From an uncultured Desulfuromonadales bacterium (GTDB lineage: Bacteria > Desulfobacterota > Desulfuromonadia > Desulfuromonadales > Trichloromonadaceae): 43,754 nucleotides of DNA. A program made the position numbers and the translations under genes. Positions 40,266 to 43,754 of this stretch are shown piece by piece; the first letter of the stretch is position 1; each line of letters opens with the position of its first letter. The stretch is from contig CALZIZ010000021.1 of the NCBI GenBank assembly GCA_945787465.1, forward strand, positions 1-43,754, written 5' to 3'. Below the pieces are notes generated by a model, which searched no databases, was not told where the DNA came from, and was given only the letters and a program-made list of their open reading frames with translations.

Positions 40266-40520
40266 TTAATCGAGCGAATGGCTTGCGGTGAAGGGCAGCA
40301 GGGCGATATTGCGAGCCCGCTTGATCGCTTCGGTGACCTTGCGCTGATGGCTGGAGCAGTTGCCTGAAATCCGTCGGGGAACAATCTTGCCACGCTCGGA
40401 AACGAAGTACCGCAGGGTTTTGACCTCTTTGTAGTCAATAACCAGGTCCTTATCTCCACAAAAGCGGCAGCCCTTGCGGCGGCCGAAACGACGACGTTGA
40501 GGTGCTCTGGGATTAGCCAT
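40266..40520 (-). CDS. rpsR: 30S ribosomal protein S18, zinc-type
   Basis: The 84-residue protein has GCRFCGD near the N-terminus and a further Cys in [10 protein letters not shown]. These four-coordinate-type residues suggest the zinc-binding (C+) form. The core [22 protein letters not shown] is typical. It binds 16S rRNA together with S6, encoded just upstream. Confidence 0.97.
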   Translation of the reverse strand: MANPRAPQRRRFGRRKGCRFCGDKDLVIDYKEVKTLRYFVSERGKIVPRRISGNCSSHQRKVTEAIKRARNIALLPFTASHSLD

Positions 40521-40559
40521 ATCTATTATCCTCCGTGTTTATAAAGGCGTTGTGTTTGT

Positions 40560-40922
40560 TCAGGCAGTTTCTTCGGTTTCAGTTGCAGCTTCAGCACCGG
40601 CCTCTGCTTCTTCAGCAGCGGGAGCCACTTCGAGCCCCTTCTCAAGCTGGACGGTCTGAAACTTCATGACCTTGTCATCGATCCGGAAGCGACGCTCCAA
40701 CTCACTGATAACCACAGCGCCGGCCTCATAAGCCATCAGCACGAAGGAACCGCGTGCCTGCTTCTTGACCGGGTAGGCCAGCTTCCGGGTGCCCCACTCA
40801 TCGACCTTGAGAATTTCTCCCCCCTGGTCGCTGAGAACGCCCTTAAATTTTTCGACGACGGCGGCATATTCGTCACCGACGACCTCAGGATGGATAATGT
40901 AAATAGTTTCGTAGGTTCGCAT
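40560..40922 (-). CDS. rpsF: 30S ribosomal protein S6
   Basis: The 120-residue protein has MRTYETIYIIHPEV, EWGTRKLAYPVKKQARGSFVLMAYEA and LERRFRIDDKVMKFQTVQLE, and an acidic Glu/Ala-rich tail from residue 103. It pairs with S18 in the ribosome platform. GAGGAGG lies 8 nt before the ATG. It is the first gene of the rpsF-rpsR-DUF2232-rplI-dnaB operon. Confidence 0.98.
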   Translation of the reverse strand: MRTYETIYIIHPEVVGDEYAAVVEKFKGVLSDQGGEILKVDEWGTRKLAYPVKKQARGSFVLMAYEAGAVVISELERRFRIDDKVMKFQTVQLEKGLEVAPAAEEAEAGAEAATETEETA

Positions 40923-40947
40923 TAACTAACCTCCTCATGGGTTGTTA

Positions 40948-40992
40948 GCCCCGGTCCTGCCCGGAGCAAGGAGCAGGCACCACCATGGTGCC
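40948..40992 (-). promoter_or_regulatory. Possible S6:S18 autoregulatory RNA in the rpsF leader
   Basis: On the minus strand a GGCACCA / TGGTGCC hairpin is followed by GCTCC-TGC-TCCGG-GCA-GGACC-GGGGC, a stem with an internal loop containing ACCGG. The known S6:S18 leader motif also holds a conserved CCG in a bulged stem just before rpsF. The match is by eye and partial. Confidence 0.4.
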
Positions 40993-41052
40993 CAGCACTC
41001 AAAGAACTCAATTTAATACCATATCCCACTGCCAGACACAATGCTTTTCTGA

Positions 41053-42147
41053 TCAGACGTTGAACCTGAAATGCATGACGTCGCCGTCCTTGACGAGGTA
41101 TTCTTTCCCCTCAAGGCGCATCTGGCCTTTCTCCTTGGCCTTGGCTTCGCCGCCGGAGGCGACAAAATCATTAAACCCGATAACCTCGGCCCGGATGAAA
41201 CCTTTTTCGAAATCAGTATGGATCACCCCAGCGGCCTGCGGAGCAAGAAAGCCGTCCTGAATGGTCCAGGCCCGCACCTCTTTGACCCCGGCGGTAAAGT
41301 AGGTGATCAGCCCCAGCAGGTGGTAGCCGGCGTGAATCATTCGATCGAGCCCGGATTCTTCCAGACCCAGTTCGGCAAGAAACTCCTGCTTTTCGGCCTC
41401 ATCGAGTTCGGCGATCTCGGATTCGATTTTGCCGCAGATAATGACCAGCTCGGCCCCCTCGCGGCCGGCAAGCTCACGAAGCTGGGCAACGAAAGGGTGG
41501 CTGCCTTCGAGATCGTCTTCTGCAACATTGGCCACATAGAGAACCGGCTTGGCAGTGATCAATTGCAACTCACGAAGCACCGGCCGCTCATCTGGGCTCA
41601 AATCCACGACTCTTGCAGGCAGCCCCTGGTTCAGGACCTCTCTAACCTTAATGAGCACCTCAAGTTCAGCCTGCAGCTTCTTGTCCCCTGATCGTGCCTG
41701 TTTTTCGGTGCGACTGATGCGCTTTTCGACAGAGTCGAGGTCAGCCAGGCCCAACTCGGTCTGAATCACCTCGACATCCCGCAGCGGGTCGACTGAACCA
41801 TCAACGTGGACCACGTTTTCGTCTTCGAAACAGCGCACGATGTGGGCGATGGCCTCGACCTGGCGGATGTGGCCAAGAAACTGGTTGCCAAGCCCTTCGC
41901 CCTTGCTGGCCCCTTTGACGAGCCCGGCAATATCGACAAACTCCAGAGTCGTCGGCAGCACGTTCTGGGGCTGGACAATCTTGGCCAGGGTCTCGAGGCG
42001 CGCATCCGGCACGGCGACGACACCAACATTGGGCTCGATGGTGCAGAACGGGTAATTGGCCGATTCGGCACCGGCTGAGGTGATCGCGTTAAAAATGGTG
42101 GACTTGCCGACGTTGGGCAGACCGACTATGCCGCATTTAAATCCCAT
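41053..42147 (-). CDS. ychF: Ribosome-binding ATPase YchF (OLA1 family)
   Basis: This is a 364-residue P-loop protein. G1 reads GLPNVGKST (9-17), the G3 region is [20 protein letters not shown], and the base-recognition motif is NVAE instead of NKxD, which explains the ATP preference of this family. The C-terminal TGS domain includes the [31 protein letters not shown] block. The ATG at 42147 gives the normal family start ([16 protein letters not shown]). It lies upstream of rpsF on the same strand, 130 bp away. Confidence 0.96.
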   Translation of the reverse strand: MGFKCGIVGLPNVGKSTIFNAITSAGAESANYPFCTIEPNVGVVAVPDARLETLAKIVQPQNVLPTTLEFVDIAGLVKGASKGEGLGNQFLGHIRQVEAIAHIVRCFEDENVVHVDGSVDPLRDVEVIQTELGLADLDSVEKRISRTEKQARSGDKKLQAELEVLIKVREVLNQGLPARVVDLSPDERPVLRELQLITAKPVLYVANVAEDDLEGSHPFVAQLRELAGREGAELVIICGKIESEIAELDEAEKQEFLAELGLEESGLDRMIHAGYHLLGLITYFTAGVKEVRAWTIQDGFLAPQAAGVIHTDFEKGFIRAEVIGFNDFVASGGEAKAKEKGQMRLEGKEYLVKDGDVMHFRFNV

Positions 42148-42229
42148 GATCCGATTCTTTTCCGTCAAAAACAGATAGCCGGGGCCTGCGCCCCGGCTAT
42201 CAGGTTGTTACAATTCACAGGCTGCAGGA

Positions 42230-43754
42230 TCAGGCAAGCAGCGGAGCGATAACCAGTGCGACAACACTCATCAGCTTAATGAGAATGTTCATTGCCGGAC
42301 CGGAAGTGTCCTTGAAGGGGTCACCAACGGTGTCACCGACAACGGCAGCCTTGTGAGCTTCGCCGCCCTTGCCTTCTCCGGACAGGTCGCCCTTTTCGAT
42401 GAATTTCTTGGCGTTATCCCAGGCACCGCCACCGTTGGACATCATCAGCGCGAGCAGGACGCCGGCCAAGGTAGCACCAGCGAGCATGCCGCCGAGGGAT
42501 TCCTTACCGAGAATGAAACCGACGATTACCGGGGCCAGCACAGCCACGACCCCGGGAACGATCATTTCGCGAAGAGCTGCCTTGGCAGAGATATCGACGC
42601 ACTTGGCCGAATCCGGCCTGACCCCTTCCTTGCCTTCGAGCAGCCCGGGAATCTCCCGGAACTGACGGCGGATCTCATCAACCATCTGCCCGGCCGCGCG
42701 GCCGACGCTGGTCATGGTAAGAGCACCGATGAAGAAGGGCAAGGCGCCGCCAATGAGCAAACCGACAACGACCTTGGGCTGGATCAGGTTGATGGTTTCA
42801 AGCCCCACCGTGGTTGCATAGGCCGAAAAAAGCGCCAAGGCAGTCAGAGCCGCAGAGCCGATGGCAAAACCCTTGCCGACCGCAGCGGTAGTGTTGCCGA
42901 TAGCGTCGAGGCCATCGGTGATTTCACGAACGTCGGAACCAAGCCCGGCCATCTCGGAAATACCGCCGGCATTGTCGGCGATGGGACCGTAGGCATCAAC
43001 GGTCATAGTGACGCCGACGGTGGCGAGCATGCCGACCGCTGCGATACCAATGCCGTAGAGGCCGGCGCACCAGTTGGCAACAAGGATCCCGGCGCAGATG
43101 ATAAGAATGGGGGCTGCAGTGCTCTCCAGGCCCACGGCCAGACCGTGGATGATGTTGGTTGCAGGGCCGGTCTTGCTGGCCTCGGCAATGCGGTAGACGG
43201 GCTTGGAGGCAGTGTAGTATTCAGTGATCAGGCCGATGGCCACACCGGCCAGGGTGCCGGCAACGATCGCCAGGAAGACACCTGAATTAATGCCCATCAC
43301 GAGAATCACCAGAAGCGCAAAGACCAGGAACAGGCCGGCGGCAATAAAGGTCGTGTAGCGCAGCGCAGCGGCAGGATCCATCGCCTTGAGGAACTTCATC
43401 GAACCGATACCGACGACGGAGAAGACCAGGCCGAACATGGCCAGCACCAGCGGCAGCAGCATGGCGGACGACTGAACATCCTGCCCGCCGAGCTTGGCAA
43501 GAAGTTCAGGGCTGGCGGCAGCAGCGATAGCAATGGTTGCGATAATCGAACCGACATAGGATTCAAAGATATCGGCACCCATACCAGCAGTGTCGCCGAC
43601 GCAGTCACCGACATTATCGGCAATAACCCCGGGGTTGCGGGGATCGTCTTCGGGGATACCGGCCTCGACCTTACCGACCAGGTCGGCGCCGACATCGGCG
43701 GCCTTGGTGTAGATGCCCCCGCCGACACGGGCGAAAAGGGCAATGGAAGAGGCG
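42230..43754 (-). CDS. hppA: Membrane-bound pyrophosphatase (ion-pumping), N-terminus outside window
   Basis: The frame is open to the window edge, covering at least the last 507 residues. The catalytic loops [19 protein letters not shown] and [19 protein letters not shown], and later [12 protein letters not shown] and [12 protein letters not shown], bind Mg-pyrophosphate. NTTAAVGKG has Ala at the position that is Lys in K+-independent enzymes, so K+ dependence is expected. DIFESYVGS has Glu at the site typical of Na+-pumping types. It would build an ion gradient from pyrophosphate released by biosynthesis. It is the gene upstream of ychF on the same strand. Confidence 0.96.
   Translation of the reverse strand, partial: ASSIALFARVGGGIYTKAADVGADLVGKVEAGIPEDDPRNPGVIADNVGDCVGDTAGMGADIFESYVGSIIATIAIAAAASPELLAKLGGQDVQSSAMLLPLVLAMFGLVFSVVGIGSMKFLKAMDPAAALRYTTFIAAGLFLVFALLVILVMGINSGVFLAIVAGTLAGVAIGLITEYYTASKPVYRIAEASKTGPATNIIHGLAVGLESTAAPILIICAGILVANWCAGLYGIGIAAVGMLATVGVTMTVDAYGPIADNAGGISEMAGLGSDVREITDGLDAIGNTTAAVGKGFAIGSAALTALALFSAYATTVGLETINLIQPKVVVGLLIGGALPFFIGALTMTSVGRAAGQMVDEIRRQFREIPGLLEGKEGVRPDSAKCVDISAKAALREMIVPGVVAVLAPVIVGFILGKESLGGMLAGATLAGVLLALMMSNGGGAWDNAKKFIEKGDLSGEGKGGEAHKAAVVGDTVGDPFKDTSGPAMNILIKLMSVVALVIAPLLA

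Noticed and set aside
42353-43285. Plus-strand 310-residue frame opposite the pyrophosphatase gene
   Set aside because: Gly/Asp/His-rich antisense translation of a highly conserved membrane protein.

Overview
The window is a stretch of chromosome with high-GC codon usage from a deltaproteobacterium, most likely of the order Desulfuromonadales (Geobacter/Desulfuromonas relatives). The reasons are a eukaryote-type citrate synthase next to a succinyl:acetate CoA-transferase-type enzyme (the acetate-oxidising TCA cycle of that group), a DUF6178 protein, the gene order rpsF-rpsR-DUF2232-rplI-dnaB, a membrane pyrophosphatase, and rpoH under a CIRCE element. No prophage, CRISPR array, rRNA, tRNA or IS transposase was recognised.

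Left part (1-11.7 kb, mostly minus strand): a rhodanese-ferritin fusion and an NDH-2-like flavoprotein; an SH3/coiled-coil envelope protein; a 30-residue membrane peptide; a probable structured RNA with its own promoter; then radical SAM gene - glrK - qseG-like lipoprotein - glrR, a two-component system of the GlrK/QseG/GlrR type. The response regulator lacks about 36 codons, including the GAFTGA loop that contacts sigma-54. A B12-type radical SAM gene diverges from the first, followed by a DUF6178 gene.

Middle (11.9-26.9 kb): an envelope ABC operon (LolA-like protein, two FtsX-type permeases, a LolD-type ATPase, an outer-membrane barrel); terB-like, DUF190 and fluC/crcB genes; rpoH behind a perfect CIRCE; a BamD-like lipoprotein; the acetate CoA-transferase; a cyclophilin; an alkaline-phosphatase-superfamily protein; and an RlmI-type rRNA methyltransferase.

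Right part (27-43.7 kb): a helical hypothetical protein, a DUF318/ArsP-type permease, DoxX, a tiny two-cluster ferredoxin, a methyltransferase, citrate synthase, the dusB-ntrB-ntrC operon, a 55-residue small protein, dnaB, rplI, a DUF2232 membrane protein, rpsR, rpsF, ychF, and the C-terminal part of an H+/Na+ pyrophosphatase that leaves the window.

The intergenic DNA is unusually rich in fold-back elements. One family of about 166 bp has three copies with 18-bp terminal inverted repeats and a covarying inner stem, and every copy lies upstream of a gene and points the same way as it. A second family has two copies, each starting just after a transcription terminator. A third, single element supplies the stop codon of the terB-like gene. 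There are also short tandem or inverted microrepeats and a REP-like palindrome. The fold-back families, the structured RNA at 3.2 kb and the loop-less GlrR are the items most worth following up.
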